Source: Tateyamaria sp. syn59
Lineage (GTDB): Bacteria > Pseudomonadota > Alphaproteobacteria > Rhodobacterales > Rhodobacteraceae
Direction: 5' to 3'
Assembly: GCF_007995245.1 (NCBI RefSeq)
Contig: NZ_VCBA01000001.1
Coordinates: forward strand, 62,001 to 126,000
Length of the DNA stretch: 64,000 nucleotides
Under the pieces are notes generated by a model. The model was given only the letters and a program-made list of their open reading frames with translations, did no database searches and was not told where the DNA came from. The translations under genes and the position numbers were made by a program. Every line of letters starts with the position of its first letter. The stretch's first letter is position 1. Positions 28,379 through 36,186 of this stretch are shown here, piece after piece.

Positions 28379-28809
28379 GCCAATTGCGTTAGCCACACTC
28401 CTGCAGCCATCAGGGCAATCCCGCCCATCCGTGTCGCACTCAGCGCCGTGGCCTGCGCGCCAAACAGGCCGAAATGGTCAATCGCCGCGGCCGAGATCAA
28501 CTGCCCCAGCAGCACGAAAAACACCGCATTGCCCACCCCGAAATGCGGCGCGATGTAGGTGATGCTGAGGACGTAGAACGCAATCAGCACACCCGCGAGC
28601 AGCAGGTGCTTCGGCGCGGACGCAATCTTGGACAACCCCTGCGCGCCGGTCAGGACGAAGACGGTGGCCGCCGTACCAAAGGCGATGATGAACAGCACCG
28701 TGGCGGCTGCGGCGGGGCTCCCCACGCGCGTGCCAAGGGCGGCGTTCAACGCGGCAAGGATCGGAATGCCGATCCCGGCCAGCAGCATGATCAGGGCGTA
28801 TTGGGCCAT
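28375..28809 (-). CDS. DMT-superfamily small transporter (DUF606/YdcZ type)
   Basis: 144 aa, about five hydrophobic helices (ALIMLLAGIGIPILAALNAA, TVLFIIAFGTAATVFVLTG, LLAGVLIAFYVLSITYIAPH, AVFFVLLGQLISAAAIDHF, MGGIALMAAGVWL). Length and FGVGNAVFFVLLGQLISA match DUF606 proteins of the drug/metabolite transporter superfamily, which probably work as dimers. AGGAATTCC precedes the ATG. Substrate unknown. Confidence 0.85.
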   Translation of the reverse strand: MAQYALIMLLAGIGIPILAALNAALGTRVGSPAAAATVLFIIAFGTAATVFVLTGAQGLSKIASAPKHLLLAGVLIAFYVLSITYIAPHFGVGNAVFFVLLGQLISAAAIDHFGLFGAQATALSATRMGGIALMAAGVWLTQLA

Positions 28810-28833
28810 GGAATTCCTCCGGGTGGTGATGGC

Positions 28834-29514
28834 TCAGCTGCAGATGCCGTTCACCTGTACCCCGTCCCACGGCAGAAGCACGTCGCTCTGGCGGGACTGG
28901 GGCAGGGGGGCCACGGGCATCGACTGCGAAATCAGGGCGTGCAGGCGATGCGTCCGCTCGCCCTGCGGATCAAGGGCACGACAGCACACGAACTCCTCCA
29001 CGATGGAGCCCTGCTGTTCAAAGCCGAAGTCCAGGAACCGGCGGTTCTCAGACACGTCAAACAGGTACGGATCATCACTGATCCGATGCTCGCGGGCTGC
29101 GCGCAGCGGGGAATACCCGGTCACCTCCCGGTTCTGCCACTGCCAGACGTGGGTCAGCTCGTGGGCCAGCAGCATGGCGGCGATAAGGTTGATCTCACCC
29201 GGATAGTCGGGAACGTAGTCGTCCAGATACCAGTCCTTGTCGAACAGCACGGTCTGCCACAGCGCCACGGCGGCCGGCTTGGCGGTGACAATGTCGGTGG
29301 TGGGCGGCGGCAGGATCTTCTCCCGACAGGTCGTGCGCGGCCGCGCCTTGCGCTTGAAGGTCACAGCGCGGGTCGGCGCACCATCCACCAGACGCACACG
29401 GTCGTGGTTCAACTGATCGCCATGGATCGCGCTGGCAAAGGCGCGCTCGGCATCCGTCATGGGGCGACCGCAAGCGGCCAGCAGCGTCAGGATCAAAAGG
29501 GCGCGCAAGATCAT
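28834..29514 (-). CDS. Lipoprotein with HExxH zinc-protease-like motif
   Basis: 226 aa. N-terminal lipobox LLAAC (Cys15) in MILRALLILTLLAACGRP. The central segment MLLAHELTHVWQWQNREV contains HELTH, an HExxH zinc-binding motif set in a helix as in gluzincin/DUF4157-like peptidases. A downstream Glu in SIVEEFVCC could be the third ligand. Several Cys (TTCREK, VCCRAL, GICS) may pair. It may be a periplasmic or outer-membrane metallopeptidase, or a non-catalytic relative. The gene stands alone on this strand. Confidence 0.75.
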   Translation of the reverse strand: MILRALLILTLLAACGRPMTDAERAFASAIHGDQLNHDRVRLVDGAPTRAVTFKRKARPRTTCREKILPPPTTDIVTAKPAAVALWQTVLFDKDWYLDDYVPDYPGEINLIAAMLLAHELTHVWQWQNREVTGYSPLRAAREHRISDDPYLFDVSENRRFLDFGFEQQGSIVEEFVCCRALDPQGERTHRLHALISQSMPVAPLPQSRQSDVLLPWDGVQVNGICS

Positions 29515-29735
29515 GGCCGCAGTAGGGGCCAGATCGGGACGGGGATCAAGACACGAAAGCGCGTTTATGCTCGCGCAGGTGTCGCAACCCCGTGATCAGA
29601 GGTGATGGATGCGGGGGTGTTTGTGTCAACGGGGCGCCCCCACGTCTTTACCATCATCGCGGAAACACCTTCCGCGGACCGCACCGCAGGCCACCACTCA
29701 CGGGTTCCCGGCCTGCCTGGAAAGGAGAAGATGAG

Positions 29736-29816
29736 ATGGCAAAAGTCATTGTGCCGACCCTGTTCGGCTTCGCCAGCCTGATGAGCCTGTGGGCCATCGT
29801 CGGCGTTACGATCTGA
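29736..29816 (+). CDS. 26-aa membrane peptide
   Basis: ATG at 29736 with AAAGGAGAAG directly upstream (29721-29730), one of the best ribosome sites in the window. The product is MAKVIVPTLFGFASLMSLWA followed by IVGVTI: a basic residue and then one hydrophobic helix through to the C-terminus, so it should sit in the inner membrane. About 220 nt of otherwise gene-free DNA precede it, and a G/C hairpin-like stretch follows (29827-29853). Function unknown; conservation was not tested. Confidence 0.6.
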   Translation: MAKVIVPTLFGFASLMSLWAIVGVTI

Positions 29817-29945
29817 TGGGGTTCGCCCCCGGTTGTCTGGACGTCCCGGGGGTGATCAGCGCGGCGGAGGGCCCTTTTCGTTTGTCCCCCCTTAACGAGT
29901 ATGTCCCCCGCCGCCTTTGACACGCCCCGAAGATGCCCCGCTTTG

Positions 29946-29964
29946 GTAAACGCTCGTTAACCAT
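29946..29964 (+). promoter_or_regulatory. CtrA-like box, GTAA-N7-TTAACCAT
   Basis: GTAA (29946-29949), seven bases, then TTAACCAT (29957-29964). The CtrA consensus in alphaproteobacteria is TTAA-N7-TTAAC with TTAACCAT as a common extended half; the first half differs by one base. It lies about 60 nt upstream of an intrinsic terminator with no gene between. Confidence 0.5.
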
Positions 29965-30049
29965 TCGAGAGGCATACAGTGGCAACACGGGCCACGTTGG
30001 CCCGGCTGATTAGCGAGTACCGGCGGAGGCGAAAGCCTCCGTCTTTTTT
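29965..30049 (+). ncRNA. Candidate small RNA between CtrA-like box and terminator
   Basis: About 85 nt between the CtrA-like box and a strong intrinsic terminator, with no upstream gene on this strand except the 26-aa peptide 150 nt away. A GTG-started frame (GTG at 29979) reads through the terminator and looks like no protein. This is inferred only from promoter-like and terminator-like signals. Confidence 0.3.
30024..30049 (+). terminator. Intrinsic terminator
   Basis: CGGAGGC (30024-30030), GAAA tetraloop, GCCTCCG (30035-30041), then TCTTTTTT. Classical rho-independent layout on the plus strand. Confidence 0.8.
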
Positions 30050-30226
30050 CAGCGTAGGGCGAAGCCGTGCGCGTCGCCCGGCAGCGTATCAAGCGTCAGC
30101 TTGCTGGCGCGTAGCCTGACAGCGTATCGCACAGTGATGCGCGAGACGGTGCATAGCGATGCGCGAGAGGGTTCGTGCCAATGGGCGAAACGCTATTTAC
30201 AGGCACCTTTCGAATTGAACACCAAA

Positions 30227-30286
30227 GGGCGGAATCAAGGCCACAGGCCGCCGCCCCATCGCCGGGCCGCCCCCCGGCACGGCGAT
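30227..30286. repeat. 60-nt double-hairpin repeat, copy A
   Basis: Hairpin 1: GGGCGG (30227-30232), AATCAA, GGCC-ACA-GGCC (30239-30249), G, CCGCCC (30251-30256). Hairpin 2: 30258-30286, ATCGCCG with CGGCGAT outside, GCCG with CGGC inside, loop CCCCC. A second copy of exactly the same length lies at 48989-49048 and differs by paired changes in the stems. Confidence 0.8.
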
Positions 30287-30401
30287 ATGGTTGATGTCTG
30301 CGCGTCGCTCAGATCGAAGATGTACCTGGCAACCATATAGCACTGCTGCGGAGAGGCCGGATCGCCGCACCGCGGCCCGTCAGCCACGTGGTTGAAGCCG
30401 C

Positions 30402-30689
30402 TCACTTTGGGATTTCATGTTTGCCAATTAGACCGTCGTCTTCTTGGCTTCGAAATCTCGCAAGCTGCTCCTGCGTTCGTTCTTTCATGACATTTGCGTC
30501 GAAACCGTCATGGAAAGTCCGAGAGTCAGCGTTTGCATTTATTCTTGCAGGTACTTGGAACCCTAAAGCGCTTTCGAGCACTTGCCGCATTGCCTCACTG
30601 CGGGAGCAGTTCCATTCGAAGGCTTTCTCGTCCAGTGCCTTTATCACTTCTTCGCTTAACGTAACTGACATGCGTCCACTTTTTTTCAT
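30402..30689 (-). CDS. Ribbon-helix-helix protein (CopG/Arc-like)
   Basis: 95 aa. The N-terminus RMSVTLSEEVIKALDEKAFE followed by CSRSEAMRQVLESALG has the beta strand and two helices of a ribbon-helix-helix DNA-binding domain, residues about 5-48. The remainder is charged and probably disordered. It starts 2 nt after the stop of an upstream 58-aa membrane protein, with AAGGAAGGTAGGG as ribosome site, so the two form an operon. Base composition is clearly more AT-rich than the surroundings. It could be an autoregulator or antitoxin-like protein; no toxin motif is seen in its partner. Confidence 0.75.
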   Translation of the reverse strand: MKKSGRMSVTLSEEVIKALDEKAFEWNCSRSEAMRQVLESALGFQVPARINANADSRTFHDGFDANVMKERTQEQLARFRSQEDDGLIGKHEIPK

Positions 30690-30691
30690 CC

Positions 30692-30868
30692 CTACCTTCC
30701 TTTAAACACAAGTTGGATTAGGGCCACCAAAGCCGACGTTCCAAAAAACAGCATCCCTAATTGTGCCATGGGACTACCTCCAAGAGGTAAGAAACTGGCC
30801 GCAACAAGCTCATCCGCAATCGTCAAAAGCATTGCAATTGATGTAGTAAAAACCAAACTAAACTGCAT
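30692..30868 (-). CDS. 58-aa membrane protein upstream of the RHH gene
   Basis: ATG at 30868 with TTAGAGG just upstream; stop TAG at 30694-30692. Starts MQFSLVFTTSIAMLLTIADE and ends in FKGR. Two hydrophobic segments (about 2-17 and 35-54, MAQLGMLFFGTSALVALIQL) are separated by a short loop with LPLGGSP, suggesting a hairpin-like two-helix membrane protein. It is directly coupled to the ribbon-helix-helix gene and has a CtrA-like box about 45 nt upstream. AT-rich compared with neighbours. Function unknown; a holin-like or toxin-like role is speculation. Confidence 0.6.
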   Translation of the reverse strand: MQFSLVFTTSIAMLLTIADELVAASFLPLGGSPMAQLGMLFFGTSALVALIQLVFKGR

Positions 30869-30911
30869 CCTCTAACTCCCATTTGCCTTTGGAATCAGGC
30901 TAGGACGAAAA

Positions 30912-30928
30912 GGTTAACCACACGTTAC
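30912..30928 (-). promoter_or_regulatory. CtrA-like box upstream of the small operon
   Basis: On the minus strand this reads GTAA, CGTGTGG, TTAACC: the same GTAA-N7-TTAACC form as the box at 29946. It ends about 44 nt before the ATG of the 58-aa protein, where a CtrA-activated promoter would place it. Confidence 0.5.
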
Positions 30929-31080
30929 CTTATGCACCACTTTGGACGCACCACCTTAAGTTGAGATAGTCTAGGGCCAGGACATGCTCTATCTTTATGA
31001 AAAAATAAATTTCTTCTTCTGTGTTTAAAAGCCGGCAATCAAAGCGTTAGATTGAGTGTTCTCTACGAGTGGGAGCTCAC

Positions 31081-33036
31081 TCAAACATCCAACTCCTCCA
31101 CAAACCGCGCGTTCTCTTGGATGTATTGAAACCGCATCTCCGGCTTCTTGCCCATCAAACGCTCGACCAGGTCGCCGGTCTCGCCCGGTTCATCCTCGTC
31201 AATCGACACTCGGATCAGCTTGCGTGTCGCGGGGTTCATGGTGGTGTCTTTCAGGTCCTTCGCGTCCATCTCGCCCAGACCCTTGAAGCGGGACACGTCG
31301 ATCTTGCCCTTGCCGCCCAGACCGCTCTCCAGCATCGTGTTCTTCTCGATCTCATCAAGGCAATAGACACGCCGGGCCCCCTGCGTCAGCCTGAACAGGG
31401 GCGGACAGGCGAGGTACAGGTGCCCCGCATCAATCATGGGCCGCATCTGGGTGTAGAAAAACGTCATCAAAAGGGCTGCGATATGCGCGCCGTCCACGTC
31501 GGCGTCGGTCATGATGATGACCTTGTCATAGCGCAGATCATCCAGATTGAACTTCGCCCCCAGCCCCACGCCAAGCGCCTGAGTCAGATCGGAAATCTCG
31601 GCATTCGAGCCCAGTTTGGACGAGGCCGCGCCCAACACGTTCAGGATCTTGCCGCGCAGTGGCAGAAGGGCTTGTGTTTTGCGGTCCCGCGCCATCTTGG
31701 CCGATCCGCCCGCAGAATCTCCTTCGACAATGAATAATTCCGTACGGTCCCGTGTTGAAGAAGAGCAGTCCACCAATTTGCCGGGAAGCCGTAGTTTCTT
31801 AGTGGCGGATTTGCGTTGTGTTTCCTTCTCGGCCCTCCTGCGCAGCCGTTCCTCGGCGCGCAGGACCAGAAAATCAAGGATGGCCCCGGCAGATTTGGTG
31901 TCGGCGGCCAGCCAGTTGTCAAAGTGGTCGCGGACCGAGTTCTCGACCATCCGCTGCGCCTCGACCGTGGCGAGCCGGTCCTTGGTCTGGCCCACGAATT
32001 CAGGCTCGCGGATAAAGCAGGACACCAGCGCACCGGCCCCGGTGGTCAGGTCTTCGCGCGTGATGGTGCTGGCCTTCTTGTTGTTCACCAACTCGCCATA
32101 GGCCTTGATCCCCTTCAGGATCGCGGCCCAGAACCCGGCCTCGTGCGTGCCGCCCTCGGGCGTGGGTACGGTGTTACAATAGCTCTGGATGAACCCGTCG
32201 CGCGACGGCGTCCAGTTGATCGCCCATTCGACCTTGCCCGGCACCTGGAACTTCTCGAACGACACCGACCCGGCAAAGGGGGCTTGCGAATAGGTGGTGG
32301 CCCCGCCCAACGCCTCGGTAAGGTAGTCGGACAGACCGCCGGGAAAGTGGAACGTCGCCTCGCGCGGTGTCTCGCCATCGTCGATGCCGGACTTCCAGCG
32401 GATTTCCACGCCTGAGAACAGATAGGCCTTCGACCGTGCCATCTTGAACAGGCGGGCAGGCTTCAGCTTGAGCGACCCAAAGATCTCCGCATCCGGGTGA
32501 AAGGTGACAGCCGTGCCGCGCCGGTTGGGCGCTGCGCCTACCTTCTCCAGCTTTCTCTGAGGCACGCCCCGCGCGAACTCCATCGCATACAACTCGCGAT
32601 TCCGCGCCACCTCGACCCGGAGATGGTCCGACAGGGCGTTCACGACGGAAGACCCAACCCCGTGCAGACCACCCGACGTCTCGTAACTGTCGCCCGAAAA
32701 CTTGCCGCCCGCGTTCAGCGTGCAGAAAATGATCTCAAGCGCCGACTTCGACGGATCTTTCGGGTGCGGATCGGTGGGAATGCCACGCCCATTGTCGCGC
32801 ACCGACACATGGCCGTTCTCGTGCAGCTCAACCTCGATCCACGTGGCATGCCCCGCGACCGCCTCGTCCATCGAGTTGTCGATGATCTCGGCCACCATGT
32901 GGTGCAGCGCGCGGTCATCCTTGCCCCCGATATACATGCCGGGGCGCAGGCGCACGTGCTCCATATCCTCCAACACCTGGATCGAGGATGCGTCATAGTC
33001 GGAAGACTTGGGTGTCCCGCTCAGAAGGTCGGTCAT
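31081..33036 (-). CDS. parE: DNA topoisomerase IV subunit B
   Basis: 651 aa. GHKL ATPase motifs are EIIDNSMDEAVAG and DNGRGIPTD, with TSGGLHGVGSSVVNALSD as the ATP lid. The Toprim part has EGDSAGGSAKMARDR and IIMTDADVDGAHIAALL. It pairs with ParC to decatenate chromosomes. ATG at 33036 gives MTDLLSGTPKSSDYDAS; a 10-codon upstream extension is unlikely. Assigned ParE rather than GyrB because of its length and the absence of the GyrB insert; ParC is not in the window. Confidence 0.92.
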   Translation of the reverse strand: MTDLLSGTPKSSDYDASSIQVLEDMEHVRLRPGMYIGGKDDRALHHMVAEIIDNSMDEAVAGHATWIEVELHENGHVSVRDNGRGIPTDPHPKDPSKSALEIIFCTLNAGGKFSGDSYETSGGLHGVGSSVVNALSDHLRVEVARNRELYAMEFARGVPQRKLEKVGAAPNRRGTAVTFHPDAEIFGSLKLKPARLFKMARSKAYLFSGVEIRWKSGIDDGETPREATFHFPGGLSDYLTEALGGATTYSQAPFAGSVSFEKFQVPGKVEWAINWTPSRDGFIQSYCNTVPTPEGGTHEAGFWAAILKGIKAYGELVNNKKASTITREDLTTGAGALVSCFIREPEFVGQTKDRLATVEAQRMVENSVRDHFDNWLAADTKSAGAILDFLVLRAEERLRRRAEKETQRKSATKKLRLPGKLVDCSSSTRDRTELFIVEGDSAGGSAKMARDRKTQALLPLRGKILNVLGAASSKLGSNAEISDLTQALGVGLGAKFNLDDLRYDKVIIMTDADVDGAHIAALLMTFFYTQMRPMIDAGHLYLACPPLFRLTQGARRVYCLDEIEKNTMLESGLGGKGKIDVSRFKGLGEMDAKDLKDTTMNPATRKLIRVSIDEDEPGETGDLVERLMGKKPEMRFQYIQENARFVEELDV

Positions 33037-33099
33037 GGCAGCTGCTCTTTGTTGATTGGCGGCCACTATGCCAGAGCGGATCAGACGGGGGAAGAGTGA

Positions 33100-33783
33100 T
33101 CAGGCAGGCCAGTGGGTGCCAAGCACGCCCGCTGCCTGCTGAGCGGTCACCATCTCCTGATACCGGTCCATCTGGTGATCAAAACGCAGGAACCTGCGCT
33201 CTCCTTCACCGGCATGCACCTCGCCCAGATGCTGAAAGCTCGAGGGCAGGTCGCAGACCTTGTCGTCGTTGCGGTTCAGGCACAGGCATTTCGAGGCGGG
33301 CGCCGGTTGCACGATCCCCCGCGTCACGCGCGGCGCGGCAAAGGCGATGCCCGGCACATCATGGGTGCGCACAAGGATCTGCGTGGCCGCGGCGCCCAGC
33401 GAATGACCGACGATGTACTTCGGACGGTAGCCCTTCACCTGCATCCAGTCAGCGATCACCTTGGCATGTCGCATAAACCCTTGGTGCCAGATCACGTCAT
33501 GTGCCCCCCACTTGTCGGTCAATTCGTCATTCAGGCGGTACTTCTTGCCACCGAAATTCAGAACCCGCAGGTTGAACTTCATGTAGTCGGCCACCGAATT
33601 CGACCCGGGGATCAGTAGGATATTCTGTTTCAGAAACACGGCCTGAACGTGGTTTTTGTTCAGCTTGTCCTTCACATGCGCATCCAGCGATGTTCTGGGC
33701 GGGCGGCGCTTGAACAAAAGGTATGAGGCTTCGACCATCTTGGCCGCTCGTGCGATTTCGTATCTATGGGTCACTGAAAACAT
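33100..33783 (-). CDS. Class 3 lipase-like alpha/beta hydrolase
   Basis: 227 aa, no signal peptide. The nucleophile elbow is VGHSLGAAAT (Ser128), as in class 3 lipases, and IAFAAPRVTRG follows, also typical. A likely catalytic Asp lies in NRNDDKVCDLP and a His in RFDHQMD. The gene starts at the ATG at 33783, after an AT-rich spacer. Substrate unknown; cytoplasmic location is inferred. Confidence 0.75.
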   Translation of the reverse strand: MFSVTHRYEIARAAKMVEASYLLFKRRPPRTSLDAHVKDKLNKNHVQAVFLKQNILLIPGSNSVADYMKFNLRVLNFGGKKYRLNDELTDKWGAHDVIWHQGFMRHAKVIADWMQVKGYRPKYIVGHSLGAAATQILVRTHDVPGIAFAAPRVTRGIVQPAPASKCLCLNRNDDKVCDLPSSFQHLGEVHAGEGERRFLRFDHQMDRYQEMVTAQQAAGVLGTHWPA

Positions 33784-33846
33784 CCGTCATTTAAAAATAT
33801 GCACGCGACTATGGCGCGAACAAACGGGTCTGTGAAGCCTGCTGGT

Positions 33847-34713
33847 CTAAGCCAGCCAATTCCGAACGATGCTGGCAACCTCGCCCGGTTTCTGATGCAG
33901 CAGCCAATGATCTGCGCCATCCACATGCGCGCGGGTCAATGCGGGGGCAAATTCTTCCAGTCCTTCTGTCGACACGGGCAGCAACGCAGTGTCCCCGTCG
34001 GCCCAGACCAGAAGGTGAGGACAGCGCACCTGCAACCGGTCCAGTGGCAGGTCTGGCATGGGGACTGGGACACCGGGATCCGCCACGATCAAGGGTGAGG
34101 CGCGATACCAGTTGATCATGCCCTTCAACCCCGATTGGCGCCATACGGCCTTGTAGGCGTATAGCCGTTCGCCATGCAGCCACGACATGTCCATCTCGGC
34201 GGAAAACAGGCTCAGCAACTTGCTAAAGTCGTCCGCAGCCAAGGCATCCTCTGATCCCGGACTGCGCAGGAAGTTGATGTATTGCGACGCCTCAGATTGT
34301 GCGCCGCCCGCAGCCATGGCGCGTTGGAACGGCACCGGGTGCACGCCATTGGCAATGATCAGATAGGACACCAGGTCAGGGCGGAACATGGCGAGGGCAT
34401 AGGCGACAGATGCACCCCAATCATGACCCATGACGATGACAGGCCCTGCGTCGCCGATGAGGTCGGCCATGTCACTGACCAGCTTTGATGTGGCATAGGC
34501 TCCAACATCATCCGGTGCATAACTTGCGCCATATCCGCGCTGATCTGGGGCAACACAGTGATACGTATCGGCCAGGCGCTTTGCGACCTCGTCCCATGCA
34601 CCACCGTATTCGGGAAACCCGTGCAGCATCAGCAGCATCGGCAACCCCGGATCACCCCAACTGCGGATCGTGAATGCGTGCCCGCCCAAATTCCGGGTGC
34701 TGACCTGCATCAT
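33847..34713 (-). CDS. Alpha/beta hydrolase, epoxide-hydrolase-like
   Basis: 288 aa. HGFPEYGGAW (31-40) is the oxyanion-hole HGxP motif, DQRGYGAS the following loop, and GHDWGASVAYA puts Asp98 as nucleophile, the sign of epoxide hydrolases and haloalkane dehalogenases rather than esterases. The acid is likely in WADGDTALLP and the base in DGADHWLLHQKPGE. ATG at 34713 overlaps the stop of the upstream secreted hydrolase, so the two are cotranscribed. Substrate unknown. Confidence 0.85.
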   Translation of the reverse strand: MMQVSTRNLGGHAFTIRSWGDPGLPMLLMLHGFPEYGGAWDEVAKRLADTYHCVAPDQRGYGASYAPDDVGAYATSKLVSDMADLIGDAGPVIVMGHDWGASVAYALAMFRPDLVSYLIIANGVHPVPFQRAMAAGGAQSEASQYINFLRSPGSEDALAADDFSKLLSLFSAEMDMSWLHGERLYAYKAVWRQSGLKGMINWYRASPLIVADPGVPVPMPDLPLDRLQVRCPHLLVWADGDTALLPVSTEGLEEFAPALTRAHVDGADHWLLHQKPGEVASIVRNWLA

Positions 34714-35999
34714 TGCCCTTGCGGCAACGTCTCGAACCGCAGGCCTTTGGCCGTCCGGGGCGCAAAGCCACGCCAATAGGTATGATCCTCGGTCGGTGTG
34801 CCCGCGTCATCCAGCGCCACGATCCCGTCCGCGGCGTTTGGCACCAGCTCAAGGTATTCGGCTTTCTCGCTGTCAGATTTTAAGTGCAGGCCGAAAAAGG
34901 CCGTCGCGAAGTGCTGGGCGATGTTGTTCATGCGCGTCGTGTCCCACACCGCATCGGCATAATGCTCGAACGGCACAAACTCGAGGCCCTCAACCGGCTC
35001 CCAGCTTTCCTTGGGCGCGGGCATGGGGGCAGCGGCGTTGTGGTTGGCATAGTCAAATGTCAGCAAATGCCGGTCCGTCCCTGCGGCACCGGTGAAAAAG
35101 GCGCGCATCGCACCATAGACAGACACATCGTCATCGCTGCCTGCCATGAACAGGGTTGGCACCCGCAGGTCGGCCACGCCGCTTGCGTCCCAGAACCCTG
35201 CGTTGTTGCCCCAGGGGCCCACAGCGATGATGGCCTTGACCCTGCTGTCCATCAACGCCTCATGGCTTTCGGATTGCTCAAGATGTGCCTCAAGCAATCC
35301 GTTGGGCGCGCCCCAGCTGAACTCGGTTGAGGCTTGCGTCACGCCCGCCCCGCCAAAGATCAGCGCACCATAGCCCCCCATCGAATAGCCGATGACGCCT
35401 GTATTGTTGGCATCAATGATATCGCCGATCGGGCCGGTCAGCCCCGCCATGTGATCCAGGACAAAGGCCTGGTCCAAGGGGCGGTTGTAGAGGGTCGAGC
35501 CAAAGGCCGCCTGATCCGAATACAGGCTGTCCGTATGATCAATCGAAACGGTGACATAGCCTTTTGAGGCAAGATTCTCGCCCAGATGGCTCATCAGGTA
35601 GCGGTTGCCGGGATAGCCGTGGCTGATGATCACCAGAGGAAAGCGTGTGCCTGTCGCGGGTGGGGCGTCGCGGGCGGCACGACCGGTCAATGTCACTTCG
35701 GATGTGCCGTCGCGCAACATGGCGGTGTATGTTCCACCCTGCGCGGTGCCTTCTGCCGCCGGATACCACACCTCAAGCGTCAAGGGCCGGTCATACCTCG
35801 GAATGACACCTTCCGACACGTTCAGCACATCAACGCTGTCGGGCATTGCAACCTCAAGCGTTTGCACCCCGATGGGCAAGGGGCCATAGGGTGCCAGCTC
35901 GGGTGCGTCAGGTCGGATCTGATCAATCGGATTGCCCGACGCAGCAGCGCCTGCCAACGTCGCAACAACGGCCAGACCAGTGGCGCGGGGGATGGTCAT
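34710..35999 (-). CDS. Exported alpha/beta hydrolase (PAF-acetylhydrolase/dienelactone-like)
   Basis: 429 aa with a signal peptide (ATGLAVVATLAGAAASGNPI). VIISHGYPGNRYLMS is the oxyanion region and IGYSMGGYGALIF gives Ser206 as nucleophile. The layout, with an N-terminal beta region including LEVWYPAAEG, matches plasma PAF-acetylhydrolase-like bacterial esterases. ATG at 35999 has AAAGGAAAT upstream, better than the ATG 18 nt before. It is first in a two-gene unit with the epoxide-hydrolase-like gene. Probably periplasmic esterase. Confidence 0.82.
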   Translation of the reverse strand: MTIPRATGLAVVATLAGAAASGNPIDQIRPDAPELAPYGPLPIGVQTLEVAMPDSVDVLNVSEGVIPRYDRPLTLEVWYPAAEGTAQGGTYTAMLRDGTSEVTLTGRAARDAPPATGTRFPLVIISHGYPGNRYLMSHLGENLASKGYVTVSIDHTDSLYSDQAAFGSTLYNRPLDQAFVLDHMAGLTGPIGDIIDANNTGVIGYSMGGYGALIFGGAGVTQASTEFSWGAPNGLLEAHLEQSESHEALMDSRVKAIIAVGPWGNNAGFWDASGVADLRVPTLFMAGSDDDVSVYGAMRAFFTGAAGTDRHLLTFDYANHNAAAPMPAPKESWEPVEGLEFVPFEHYADAVWDTTRMNNIAQHFATAFFGLHLKSDSEKAEYLELVPNAADGIVALDDAGTPTEDHTYWRGFAPRTAKGLRFETLPQGQ

Positions 36000-36186
36000 T
36001 GGAATTTCCTTTGGCAAGATTCAACCTATGGTAACATACCAATCAACTATAGCGCCACTTTGACAGAGCTATTTTCGAGTGCAAGCAATGTCTTGCGCTA
36101 AAAGCCAGGGGGGTGGGGCAGCGCAGCTTTGCCCAGATGCCGAAACGGGGTTGAGGCTGCATGCACCTGCCCCTAAATCTGGACGC

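Larger units (their letters stand above)
29817..30401. other. 585-nt gene-free gap with regulatory elements
   Basis: No reading frame here looks like a protein. It contains inverted TTAACGAG copies (29892-29899 and 29953-29960), a CtrA-like box (29946-29964), an intrinsic terminator (30024-30049), short direct repeats with GATGCGCGAGA (near 30136 and 30159) and one copy of the 60-nt double-hairpin repeat (30227-30286). The rest shows nothing I recognise. Confidence 0.6.

Noticed and set aside
28474-29595. 373-codon open frame antisense to the DMT and HExxH genes
   Set aside because: Sense genes have membrane and lipobox/zinc motifs; the antisense frame is Gly/Gln/His-rich shadow sequence.
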